Shown here: piece after piece, positions 18,880 to 26,844 of the stretch
Layout of the letters: every line of letters starts with the position of its first letter
Position numbering within the stretch: position 1 is the stretch's first letter
Virus record (IMG/VR): IMGVR_UViG_3300025117_000038
Span: 53,396 to 117,395 of that record
Origin: a virus
DNA: 64,000 nt
Direction: 5' to 3' (one strand)
Translations under genes and position numbers: made by a program
The notes under the pieces: generated by a model
What the model was told of the DNA's origin: nothing
Seen by the model: only the letters and a program-made list of their open reading frames with translations
Databases searched by the model: none

Positions 18880-20955
18880 ATGAAACGTCTATTTTTACTT
18901 TTAGCAACTTTAATTATGTTGCCAATTTTTTCGTATGCAACAGATTTTACATTGGGAGGGGGGACAGAGGACTGTAATTCTGTTACCATCAGCGCAATTG
19001 TACCAGATTCAAACTATAATGTTGATGTATATTTGAGAGTTAATGCTGCGGCCAATAACCCCGGTAGGGCAAGAGCCATTATTTATTGGCCGACATTAAA
19101 TGATTCGCTTGGTGCTGGAATTATTGTATCATCATGTTCTTTATTTGTTGATTATCAAGGGGGAACAAATGATACATTGGAGTTTGGTATTTATGGTATT
19201 TTACAATCTTGGGTGGAAACTGAAGCAACATGGAATAGCTATTCAACTGGGAATACATGGAACACTGCTGGTGCTGATGGAAGTGGAACAGATAGAACTG
19301 CAACCATATATGATTTACATACTGGCTCACAAGATACAACATCAACCGGATGGTATGCCTTTGATATAACCGAATTAGCACAAACATGGGATAATGGTGC
19401 TGGTATATACAATGGAACCATGATAGCTGTAAGAACTGGTATGGGGGGATATGATGCCTCAACATTCTGGGCAGATGAATGGTCAACAACAACAAGTAGA
19501 CCAAAAATTAAAATTTCTTATTCGGCTGCAAATAATCATGTTCTTACGGTTGTAGACACAAACGATGTCTCTTTTACTGTAAGCGATAACTATACGGCAG
19601 GTGGAACTCCCGATTCGATGATTCTTTTTTACGATTTGGATTCAAGTGTTTACGATGGTGATACAACCCTACATACCTCTGATATAACAGACCCAGAAGA
19701 ATTAACCGCCACTTCATTATCAGATAATATGTTATATTATTTCAGAACGGTATTTTATATATCCACATCTGCCGATACATCAGAACTTGGGAGTATTACA
19801 ACATTAAACACCCCATCTCACGAGCTCTCTGTTGTGGATACAAATTTAACGACATTTTCAGTAAGGAATAATTATAATGCCAATGATGTAGACACACTTT
19901 GGCTATTATGGGATACCGACGCCGACACCACAGGAAGCGATACCGCTTATATTACTACTGGGATTACGCAACCAGATACACTTCAAGCAACAGGATTAAC
20001 CGCCGCTACTGAATATAATTACTGGTTTATGTTACATGACCAACTCGGTAGAAGTTTATCAACCATGGGAACCATTACAACATGGGCAGGTGATTCATAT
20101 CCACCTGATTCCATGACCACTTTTACAATACTGTATTTATTAAGTCTTGGTTCAGATAGTTTAAGAGCTACATTGGGAACCGTTGACTCTGCTGATTATA
20201 CGAGATTAATTATTCAATACGGAACTACTATCCCAACTGATACAAACTCTGGAACAAGATGTGTTAACGCAGGGTCATGGGAAGATACAACTATTAACAT
20301 AATATTTGATGCCGATACTTCGACTTGGGCATATTTTTCTGTGTTTGTACTTGATGAACAGAATAATGTTTCCGACAAAACTGTGGATAGCGTTTATATT
20401 CCTGCATATACTGGTGGAGGAAGTTGTGATGTAACAGAATTAACAGCAAAAGTAGATTCATTATTAGGGGCAACATTCAGAGTTGGTTATGAATATATGA
20501 TGGCCTCTGACACCACTGGTTTATTTACTATTACGGAAGCAAGGCTTGATTCTATGTTAAATGCCAATTTTAGGGTTGGATATGCATACATGATGGCTTC
20601 CGATACCGAGAATATTATTTCTAATCTTGTCAATTATGACCTGACAACATTTGTTGATTCATCTGCTTATATGTTCGGGAATGTAATGGTAATTGCAGGT
20701 GACAGTTCATTATGGGCAAGCACCGCCAACATGAGAGATAGTTTACAAGCAGAAGGGTCTTATTTGTATTATTTGGCATTAGCTCAAAGTGCTTTTCCAA
20801 GTGGAAAAAAAGTTTACTATCCGAATGACGGAACCGCTTATAAAGATAGTGTTGTCTATTTAGATAATCTTGATGTTGCTAAAATGGTTGTTAGGTTTTA
20901 TCATAGCAATAATCAAAATGTTTTAGACACAAGTACCACAGTATTACCAGAATAG
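18880..20955 (+). CDS. Secreted DNRLRE/CBM-like and Fn3-like protein
   Basis: A 691-residue protein. Residues 1-20 form a clear signal peptide (MKRLFLLLATLIMLP, cleavage after SYA). Residues 22-215 match the DNRLRE/CBM96-type carbohydrate-binding pattern, including WVETEATWN and a late FDITELAQTW. Three Fn3-like repeats follow (220-500), of the same type as those ending the preceding gene (VVDTN... D..S.YDG... TATSLxxNxxYYFR). The C-terminal part has a duplicated motif, FRVGYxYMMASDT, twice about 35 residues apart. Both genes were probably acquired or assembled together. A role in adhesion or host-surface binding is inferred. Confidence 0.55.
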   Translation: MKRLFLLLATLIMLPIFSYATDFTLGGGTEDCNSVTISAIVPDSNYNVDVYLRVNAAANNPGRARAIIYWPTLNDSLGAGIIVSSCSLFVDYQGGTNDTLEFGIYGILQSWVETEATWNSYSTGNTWNTAGADGSGTDRTATIYDLHTGSQDTTSTGWYAFDITELAQTWDNGAGIYNGTMIAVRTGMGGYDASTFWADEWSTTTSRPKIKISYSAANNHVLTVVDTNDVSFTVSDNYTAGGTPDSMILFYDLDSSVYDGDTTLHTSDITDPEELTATSLSDNMLYYFRTVFYISTSADTSELGSITTLNTPSHELSVVDTNLTTFSVRNNYNANDVDTLWLLWDTDADTTGSDTAYITTGITQPDTLQATGLTAATEYNYWFMLHDQLGRSLSTMGTITTWAGDSYPPDSMTTFTILYLLSLGSDSLRATLGTVDSADYTRLIIQYGTTIPTDTNSGTRCVNAGSWEDTTINIIFDADTSTWAYFSVFVLDEQNNVSDKTVDSVYIPAYTGGGSCDVTELTAKVDSLLGATFRVGYEYMMASDTTGLFTITEARLDSMLNANFRVGYAYMMASDTENIISNLVNYDLTTFVDSSAYMFGNVMVIAGDSSLWASTANMRDSLQAEGSYLYYLALAQSAFPSGKKVYYPNDGTAYKDSVVYLDNLDVAKMVVRFYHSNNQNVLDTSTTVLPE

Positions 20956-20964
20956 TAGGTTAAA

Positions 20965-21747
20965 ATGGGTATTGATGATTTTTCTCCAACTCCAGGTTGG
21001 GATTGGGATTTCCATCCAGTTTTTATGGATGGAACTCTCGATAGTGAAAATAAAAATATAATATTTATCGTTAGTGATTACACTAAAGATGATTCAAATC
21101 CATCAAGAAATATAATATTTAATGTCAAAGAAAATTCCAATGACAACAAAAATATTATATTTGTCGGTAAAGATGTATATAATTACGACAGAAATATTAT
21201 ATTCGAATCAGCTTACCTTTACAATATATCAAGAAACATAACATTTATAACAAAAGATTATAATAATACAAACAGAACAATAATATTCAATTCTGGTGAA
21301 ATTGATAATACCTCAAGAAACCTAATATTCCATGGAAGTGATATTTCTAATGTTGACAGAACAACTGTATTCACTGTTAAGGATACCGAGAATATAAGTA
21401 GAGATATTATATTTGTTTCTTGGATTTTTGAGAATGTATTAAGTAATGTAATTTTTCATACTAAAGACATTTCAAATGAAACAAAAAATATAATATTTAC
21501 GGGAACATATCCCCACATAGAAGTCGATGTTATTTTTAAGACCAAATCAACTGATTCAGGCACAAGCAATATTATATTAATAACGCAAGACTTACATTAT
21601 ACAGCTCGTTCTATTATTATGAACACAGTGGAGGGAGATAGTGCGACAAGAAATATTATATTTCGTGGAAGAGAATTTTTGGCCGGAGGTGGTATTATTG
21701 TGGTTCCAAGGCATAAGAATATGAGAAGAAAAAGAAAAGTACTATAA
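20965..21747 (+). CDS. Short paralogue of the 14-residue-repeat fibre protein
   Basis: A 260-residue protein with a Trp-rich N-terminus (PGWDWDFHPVF) and 14 repeats between residues 32 and 230, twelve of them exactly 14 residues with the same IIF-x-x-KD pattern as the 12625 product. The first copy is 18 residues and one is 13. After the repeats comes AGGGIIVVPRHKN and a strongly basic end (MRRKRKVL). The shared AGGG-I-V plus basic tail shows the two proteins are homologous beyond the repeats. Function unknown; it may cap or extend the same fibre. Confidence 0.6.
   Translation: MGIDDFSPTPGWDWDFHPVFMDGTLDSENKNIIFIVSDYTKDDSNPSRNIIFNVKENSNDNKNIIFVGKDVYNYDRNIIFESAYLYNISRNITFITKDYNNTNRTIIFNSGEIDNTSRNLIFHGSDISNVDRTTVFTVKDTENISRDIIFVSWIFENVLSNVIFHTKDISNETKNIIFTGTYPHIEVDVIFKTKSTDSGTSNIILITQDLHYTARSIIMNTVEGDSATRNIIFRGREFLAGGGIIVVPRHKNMRRKRKVL
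21058..21654 (+). repeat. 14 tandem copies of the 14-codon repeat
   Basis: Same consensus as the array at 12808. Copies begin IIFIV, IIFNV, IIFVG, IIFES, ITFIT, IIFNS, LIFHG and so on. Twelve are exactly 42 bases. Confidence 0.85.
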
Positions 21748-21793
21748 ACGGTTGTTATTCAAGATGTTATGTTGATAATTTTGTTATTAAATG

Positions 21794-21819
21794 TTTTTTA
21801 GGCTAAAAACCCTAAAAAA
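21794..21819 (+). terminator. A/T-rich hairpin in the gap before the neck genes
   Basis: TTTTTTAGG pairs with CCTAAAAAA across the loop CTAAAAAC: nine pairs, three of them GC. No T run follows on the plus strand, so termination is doubtful. It lies in a 96-base gap that separates the adhesin block from the neck genes, so it may mark a transcript boundary. Confidence 0.35.
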
Positions 21820-21843
21820 TATGTATATAGAGTAGGAGGTAAT

Positions 21844-22650
21844 GTGAATTATAATAATGATGGACTGCAAGTTATATTATTAGACAAAGCGGAAACAATT
21901 TATAGGGAATTCCGCGATGCCGACAATCAAAAAACTGACCCGGTTTCTCCTATAGTCAGAGTATACGACCCTTCTGGCGTAAGGGTTGTTTCGGCGGCTC
22001 CGACTAAAGAAACAACTGGTGTCTATTACTACACCATGTCTCTTGCCTCTTCTTATGCAGAGGGAATTTATCAGGCATATTGGGAAGGGACAATTAATGG
22101 TCAGTTCGTTACCATGGATGTTCCCCAATATCTGGCCGTTCAAAAAGTTCCATGGCAGATGGGGTTGTCTTCAGAACTTGTTAATTCTGTAAGAAGGATG
22201 ATAGGGGATACCAATCCGAACAATTATAGGATATCAACCCAAGATATTTATTTTTATATAGCTGATGCTGTCGATGCCGTTCAGATGGAGTATAACATGG
22301 GATATACGGCAACCGTAACACCAACCTCTCTTTCTATAGTAAAATCTGACGGAACTGCGCCAACGGCTTTAGCGAAATCATTATTTAAGATAAAGTGTGC
22401 CGAGATTATCTTAACCGGAGTTTTATTTGATGTTTTATTCGATGGAGCTAATATTAACGTAGCTGATATTAGAATCAATATGAGAGATACCATATCAGGA
22501 AGAAAGTCTTTAAGGGATTCTCTCAGAAGTGAATTTAGTGCCATGTTAAAACAAATAAAAATGAATGCTTATTCAGGTGGTTCAATCGTAGACAATTATG
22601 GATATAATAAATATGGAGCATCATATGTTACCCCCGGAGACACTCCATGA
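21844..22650 (+). CDS. Putative head-tail adaptor with Ig-like N-terminal domain
   Basis: A 268-residue protein starting at GTG, four bases after AGGAGG; no ATG is available in frame. Residues 5-105 resemble a small Ig-like domain with a GVYYYTMSL strand. Residues 110-240 are helical and contain VRRMIGDTNPNNYRISTQDIYFYI, split here as the DTNPNNYRI and IYFYIADAV parts, a pattern common in phage head-tail adaptor proteins (gp6/gp15-like). It opens the neck/tail operon and shares an ATGA overlap with the next gene. Confidence 0.5.
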   Translation: MNYNNDGLQVILLDKAETIYREFRDADNQKTDPVSPIVRVYDPSGVRVVSAAPTKETTGVYYYTMSLASSYAEGIYQAYWEGTINGQFVTMDVPQYLAVQKVPWQMGLSSELVNSVRRMIGDTNPNNYRISTQDIYFYIADAVDAVQMEYNMGYTATVTPTSLSIVKSDGTAPTALAKSLFKIKCAEIILTGVLFDVLFDGANINVADIRINMRDTISGRKSLRDSLRSEFSAMLKQIKMNAYSGGSIVDNYGYNKYGASYVTPGDTP

Positions 22651-23126
22651 GTAAAGATTCCATAGAAAGAACTTTCATAAGACAGGTCACTGGATTAATT
22701 GATGAATACGGTAAACCGATAGAAATACAATTTCACAGTTCATATAATTGTTCTTATTGTACGGTTAATCCGATTACTCATGAAAGTTTAAATCCTTATT
22801 GTACAACCTGTAATGGAACCGGAAAATATACTGTTTCAACATCCTATTATATAAACGGAATTGTAAACAATTTTATAGGTAATCCTAATTTTATTTTATA
22901 TGGCAATGAAACTTATAACCTAATTCCAGAAGGTAGAGCAAGAGTTACCTGTTGGTTAAATGATGTTTTAGTTGATGACCATTCTACCGGGGGAAAGACG
23001 TATCTCGATAGTGCCGATGCTGTTGTTATTTATAATAACACTTATACTGTAAAAAATTATCAAAGAACAGGAATAAACAAGGCAAGAGTTGCTGTAATTA
23101 ATCTTGAATTAAAGGAAGGGGATTAG
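22647..23126 (+). CDS. Neck protein with four-cysteine zinc site
   Basis: A 159-residue protein. Cys35, Cys38, Cys52 and Cys55 (NCSYC ... YCTTCNGTG) form a DnaJ-like zinc ribbon. The rest is beta-rich. Head-tail connector proteins with such a zinc motif are known in several siphoviruses, and its place between the adaptor and a gp10-like gene supports that role. The ATG overlaps the TGA of the previous gene. Exact family not recognised. Confidence 0.45.
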   Translation: MSKDSIERTFIRQVTGLIDEYGKPIEIQFHSSYNCSYCTVNPITHESLNPYCTTCNGTGKYTVSTSYYINGIVNNFIGNPNFILYGNETYNLIPEGRARVTCWLNDVLVDDHSTGGKTYLDSADAVVIYNNTYTVKNYQRTGINKARVAVINLELKEGD

Positions 23127-23127
23127 A

Positions 23128-23331
23128 ATGAATGGAGAAATGGAAAATGTTGTTTTCCAGAGTATGGAAAATATGAAGAATATAGCGTTAAAAAATATAT
23201 TAAATATGGTTGACGTTATTTTAGACCCAGAGGAAAGATTCAGCAGGAGAAGAGAAAAACTTCGCAAAACAATAATGGATGAGATTAACAATCTCTACCG
23301 TTACTTTTTGGGGGAGCAAAGTGAGCGTTAA
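23128..23331 (+). CDS. Small helical protein, unknown
   Basis: A 67-residue, Met- and Glu/Arg-rich protein, helical throughout, with a GGAAGGGG SD. It overlaps the next gene by 11 bases. Its location in the neck operon suggests a minor connector or chaperone role; nothing in the sequence proves it. Confidence 0.45.
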   Translation: MNGEMENVVFQSMENMKNIALKNILNMVDVILDPEERFSRRREKLRKTIMDEINNLYRYFLGEQSER

Positions 23332-23908
23332 AATAACCAGTGGTGGGAGACACGCAAAAGTTCAAGTTGAACTTGGTAAGTTGGGTAAGTTTGCCGAAAT
23401 TATAAAAGAAAAGTTTAATTCCAGAGACAGCAATGCCATGGGAGGGTTTCTTGATACATTCGGGAAGAAGATTGTTAGTGCTGTTGTTGAAAGATATGTC
23501 ATGACAGCCAGCACTTCTGAAGATATGATGAAAAGAAGAATGAAATTGTATGGCTCTATAAATCCTTTAGATGGATTACTTGGAAGACAGATAAACTATT
23601 CCGAATATTCAAAAATTGACAATGGATGGGAATTAATTATAGGCAATCCGACTTTATATCCACTTGGTCAGGGGGCTCCTTTTTATTCTATTTTCCAAGA
23701 GGGTGGAACCAAAGGGTCACCTATGACCCCATATGTTTTGGGGCAAAAAATAGATAAGGCAACGGGAACGATTGTCAATATTATGCATCCAGGATTACCA
23801 AACAGGGAATTTTTATTAACTGGATTTATTTTTGGATTACAAAATGTTGGGAATGATATTAGTGCTGAGATAAAAAGATGGATTAATGAGGCGAGTAACA
23901 TAAAATGA
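23321..23908 (+). CDS. Tail completion protein of the HK97 gp10 / Mu gpG type
   Basis: A 195-residue protein read from GTG 23321, which has GGGGGAG at ideal spacing; an upstream ATG at 23279 would lie deep in the previous gene with no SD. The central segment FYSIFQEGGTKGSPMTPY followed by a downstream REFLLTG matches the hallmark of gp10/gpG-like proteins (a G-T-x-x-x-P-R-P-F-L type turn). These proteins sit at the neck or tail end and are needed for joining. The next gene overlaps by four bases. Confidence 0.55.
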   Translation: MSVKITSGGRHAKVQVELGKLGKFAEIIKEKFNSRDSNAMGGFLDTFGKKIVSAVVERYVMTASTSEDMMKRRMKLYGSINPLDGLLGRQINYSEYSKIDNGWELIIGNPTLYPLGQGAPFYSIFQEGGTKGSPMTPYVLGQKIDKATGTIVNIMHPGLPNREFLLTGFIFGLQNVGNDISAEIKRWINEASNIK

Positions 23909-24396
23909 AAATAACCAATAGTGCAAAAATGTCTATTATATATTACATCATGGAACTTATGGAAGACTTCGGATTTGTACATGGGAGATATACCGTTATT
24001 GACTCCTATCCGAACATTCAAACCGATTCTCCTGTATTCCCTTTAATAACAGTCGGGAGTCCGTACAGGTCTTCTGTCCCTGTTCAATTAAGTTCAAGAC
24101 CATGTATAGAGATAAGGGTTGCAATAGATGTTTTTGCTAATAGCGAAGCACAGAAAAGTGATATAGTTGATTTGTTACAAGAAAATATTGTTGATAAATA
24201 TTTGACTGTATACAATTTTAGTACTGGATTCCCTTCTGCGGTTGGTGTTTATACCGGAATATCGAATTATGGTAAGATGCTTGTTAAGGGATTTTCGTCT
24301 GTTGATATGCCATCATCTAAATTTGAAAAAATAGAACAAGAAAAATATCACGAAATGATAATAATAACAATACAATTACCAATAAATAGCCTTTGA
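23905..24396 (+). CDS. Putative tail terminator protein
   Basis: A 163-residue alpha/beta protein lying just before the tube gene, the standard position of the tail terminator that caps the tube. It contains PLITVGSPYRSS and EIRVAIDVFANS followed by two helices, a layout like the lambda gpU / HK97 gp11 class. The family call is from position and general shape. Confidence 0.5.
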   Translation: MKITNSAKMSIIYYIMELMEDFGFVHGRYTVIDSYPNIQTDSPVFPLITVGSPYRSSVPVQLSSRPCIEIRVAIDVFANSEAQKSDIVDLLQENIVDKYLTVYNFSTGFPSAVGVYTGISNYGKMLVKGFSSVDMPSSKFEKIEQEKYHEMIIITIQLPINSL

Positions 24397-24410
24397 AAGG
24401 AGGAATTGGA

Positions 24411-25811
24411 ATGACCGAAAATATCAAATACACAAGGGTTGCACTTACCATTGATGGTGTTCAAGCCCATCGTGTACAAAACCTAGGAAGCTCTGGAGAT
24501 ATTCCCACCGAAAAACTAAAGGAATTAACTAATAGAGGTTCTACAGAAATTAGAACAAGTCTTCCTGCAATCAATGTTACTATAGATACCAACGATATCG
24601 GTTCTACCGACACACTGGCGTTAGTTTCCGATAAGATGATAGATAAAACATTGGCTACGGAGACAAATGGCCCAAGGGGTGGGTTTTTCAGAAATTATAT
24701 TAAAAATGCTTCATCTAATGCTACCGAGAGAACAATTACCGCAGATGATTTGCTTGATTGCTATTGTGATTTTATGATTCCTATTACTGAAGACGGAACC
24801 AACATCACAAGGGCGGCTTGGATTCATCGTGCCTCGATTAGTGGTTTATCGTGGAGTTATGATGTTAATGGATACGCATCCGAAAACTATTCGTTCACTG
24901 CCGATAACAAAAGGTGGTTCTTGAATGACTGGAAAGTTGCCAGAGTTTATAAACCCCACAATGTGGCTCAGAAGCATTCCGGTGATGCTACTACCCAAAC
25001 TTGGAATAATATGGCATCGGCAGTTCCTGATGGTTCAAAAATTCTTTATTATTGTAAGAACGAACATATTTATAGAAACTCAAAAGCTGGATACGGAAGT
25101 GGAACAGTTGAAATTTCCACCGCAGGAACATACAATGGTGTTGTTCATGCTGGTCAGATATGGGTTTCAACAAGTGGTGTTACACTAAACACCGCAGCTT
25201 CAACTGACGATGTTTACTTCGTATATGTTTGTACTGCCGCCGCAGCTTCGGCATGGGCAGAGGGAACAAAAGGCACAAAGGGTGTCGGTTACGATATCGT
25301 TTCTACATCTGGTTCTTTCGGTGGTATTACAAGAGAATACTTAGCAGCCTACTTATATAACACAGGTGGTCCTATCGGTGATACGGCTCTTCCATCAGAA
25401 CCTACCTTACGTTTACAATCTGTTAATATCGATTATTCTGCTACCGATGAAGAGTTGGTTCAGTTATCATACAAACGTAGATATGGTTATAGTAGGATTG
25501 ACCCCGTTTTTACAATTACTGTTTCTGCTAATGATTCAGATTTAGATATGTTCGCAAGAGCTTGTGCTACTTCTGATGCTTCAGCCAAGACCATTAGTAT
25601 GGATGATTTCACAAGAACCAATAAATTGGTTGTTAAAACCTATAAAGATGAAAACAGAACACAACTTGTCAGAACCATGACAATTTCTGATTTAGCGGTG
25701 TCGAGTGAGAATTGGAATGTTAGTGTTGGAGGTAACGCATCACAAGAATTTACATTCACTGCCGATAACATTTCTGTTGTTGGTAATGACGTAAGTTTAA
25801 CTGGATATTAA
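24411..25811 (+). CDS. Major tail tube protein
   Basis: A 466-residue protein; ATG 24411 follows AAGGAGG. It is Thr/Ser/Ala-rich and all-beta. Two related segments end with the same strand, ENYSFTADN near residue 165 and QEFTFTADN near residue 450, suggesting two tube-type domains or a tube domain interrupted by an insertion (about 190-340, with Gly/Ser-rich turns). It precedes the tail chaperones and tape measure as expected, and is followed by a strong GC hairpin like the one after the capsid gene. Its length is roughly twice that of simple siphophage tube proteins. Confidence 0.65.
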   Translation: MTENIKYTRVALTIDGVQAHRVQNLGSSGDIPTEKLKELTNRGSTEIRTSLPAINVTIDTNDIGSTDTLALVSDKMIDKTLATETNGPRGGFFRNYIKNASSNATERTITADDLLDCYCDFMIPITEDGTNITRAAWIHRASISGLSWSYDVNGYASENYSFTADNKRWFLNDWKVARVYKPHNVAQKHSGDATTQTWNNMASAVPDGSKILYYCKNEHIYRNSKAGYGSGTVEISTAGTYNGVVHAGQIWVSTSGVTLNTAASTDDVYFVYVCTAAAASAWAEGTKGTKGVGYDIVSTSGSFGGITREYLAAYLYNTGGPIGDTALPSEPTLRLQSVNIDYSATDEELVQLSYKRRYGYSRIDPVFTITVSANDSDLDMFARACATSDASAKTISMDDFTRTNKLVVKTYKDENRTQLVRTMTISDLAVSSENWNVSVGGNASQEFTFTADNISVVGNDVSLTGY

Positions 25812-25816
25812 AAATA

Positions 25817-25833
25817 GGGGGGAATAACCCCCC
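25817..25833 (+). terminator. G6/C6 hairpin after the tail tube gene
   Basis: GGGGGG pairs with CCCCCC across AATAA, five bases after the tube stop codon, followed by ATTAT. Sequence, position and the trailing ATTAT closely match the hairpin at 5035 after the capsid gene. Partial terminator or mRNA 3'-end stabiliser. Confidence 0.5.
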
Positions 25834-25852
25834 ATTATAACGGAGGAAAGTA

Positions 25853-26584
25853 ATGGACGGGAAAAACGATAATTCCGGTATTATGGCAAAGGTAGAACAG
25901 GAATTGCTTCAAAAATTCAGAATTATTCATTTATCAAAATTCAAAGATAAAGAAAATTTTGATGTTTATATTCATCTACCTAATGTTGAAGAACAAACAT
26001 TAATATCTGATTATTATTCACAAATCTTCAATAATCTTTTAATTGACCCCAATAATAAATTACTTACAGAAAAAAGAATGGTAGAAGTTCTTAAAGAAAA
26101 GGGGATATGGACTAAGAGAGATGACGAAGAAATGGAGAGCCTAAGAAAGCAACTTACCAATCTTGAGATTGATATTCTGGAATACAAAAGACATAATAAT
26201 AACAAAGAAGTTATTGAAAAATTTGAAGAAGATTATAATAATCTTAGAAATAAAGTCATAGACAAGGCTATGCAAAAAGAGGGGTTTTTATCACATACTA
26301 TTGATAAAAAAGCTGAATCTAAATCAAGAATGTATCAAATAGTCCTATGTGTTAAAGACTCCGATGGAAATCAATTATGGAAAACGATAGATGAACTTGG
26401 GAAAGAAAATAGTACCGCAGGTGTCGCAGAGATAATCGCTGAAAGTCAATTGTTTTACAGTGGCTTAAGCAAGGAGGTACTACAGTGGCTCCCGAAGCGA
26501 TTATTCGAACAGGATGATACTTCGGGAGCGATACCCTTGGAAGAATTGCAAGAAAACCAAGATGGCAAAGAGCCTACAGTATAA
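25853..26584 (+). CDS. Tail assembly chaperone (G-like)
   Basis: A 243-residue, highly charged, mainly helical protein between tube and tape measure, the place of the lambda G-type chaperone that holds tape measure before tube polymerisation. It ends with an acidic tail (IPLEELQENQDGKEPTV). A second frame overlaps its 3' end and continues to 26844; the frame relation is -1, as in known G/GT pairs. Confidence 0.6.
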   Translation: MDGKNDNSGIMAKVEQELLQKFRIIHLSKFKDKENFDVYIHLPNVEEQTLISDYYSQIFNNLLIDPNNKLLTEKRMVEVLKEKGIWTKRDDEEMESLRKQLTNLEIDILEYKRHNNNKEVIEKFEEDYNNLRNKVIDKAMQKEGFLSHTIDKKAESKSRMYQIVLCVKDSDGNQLWKTIDELGKENSTAGVAEIIAESQLFYSGLSKEVLQWLPKRLFEQDDTSGAIPLEELQENQDGKEPTV

Positions 26585-26844
26585 GTGAGGCTCTCCACTC
26601 TCCGATGTTTCCGGGGGCTGTTTCTCAATGGAGTGAGGAACAAATAATCTTTGTCCATCTTTGTGGGTATTACCACAATATAATGAATGAAGACAAGAAA
26701 CCCGATGATTATACATTTGCTCATGATGTTTTGTTAGAAAGATGGGTTGATAATAAAAAGAAACAGGAAAAGAGCAAAAAAGGGAACGGAAGACAGGGAA
26801 GACATAGTGCTTCCAATCACGCTGAAATTATAGAATTTGGGTAA
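26518..26844 (+). CDS. Tail chaperone T part, probably reached by -1 frameshift
   Basis: Frame open from 26518 to the stop at 26842-26844, in the -1 frame relative to the preceding gene. The translated part starts near SDTLGRIARKPRWQRAYS and contains PMFPGAVSQWSEEQ and FVHLCGYY, like the Trp/His-containing T domains that bind tape measure. The only ATG (26605) has no good SD, so a G-T fusion is more likely than a separate start. I see no canonical slippery heptamer between 26518 and 26584. Alternative: start at GTG 26485 (AAGGAGG upstream) with read-through of the TGA at 26515. Confidence 0.5.
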   Translation, partial: YFGSDTLGRIARKPRWQRAYSISEALHSPMFPGAVSQWSEEQIIFVHLCGYYHNIMNEDKKPDDYTFAHDVLLERWVDNKKKQEKSKKGNGRQGRHSASNHAEIIEFG

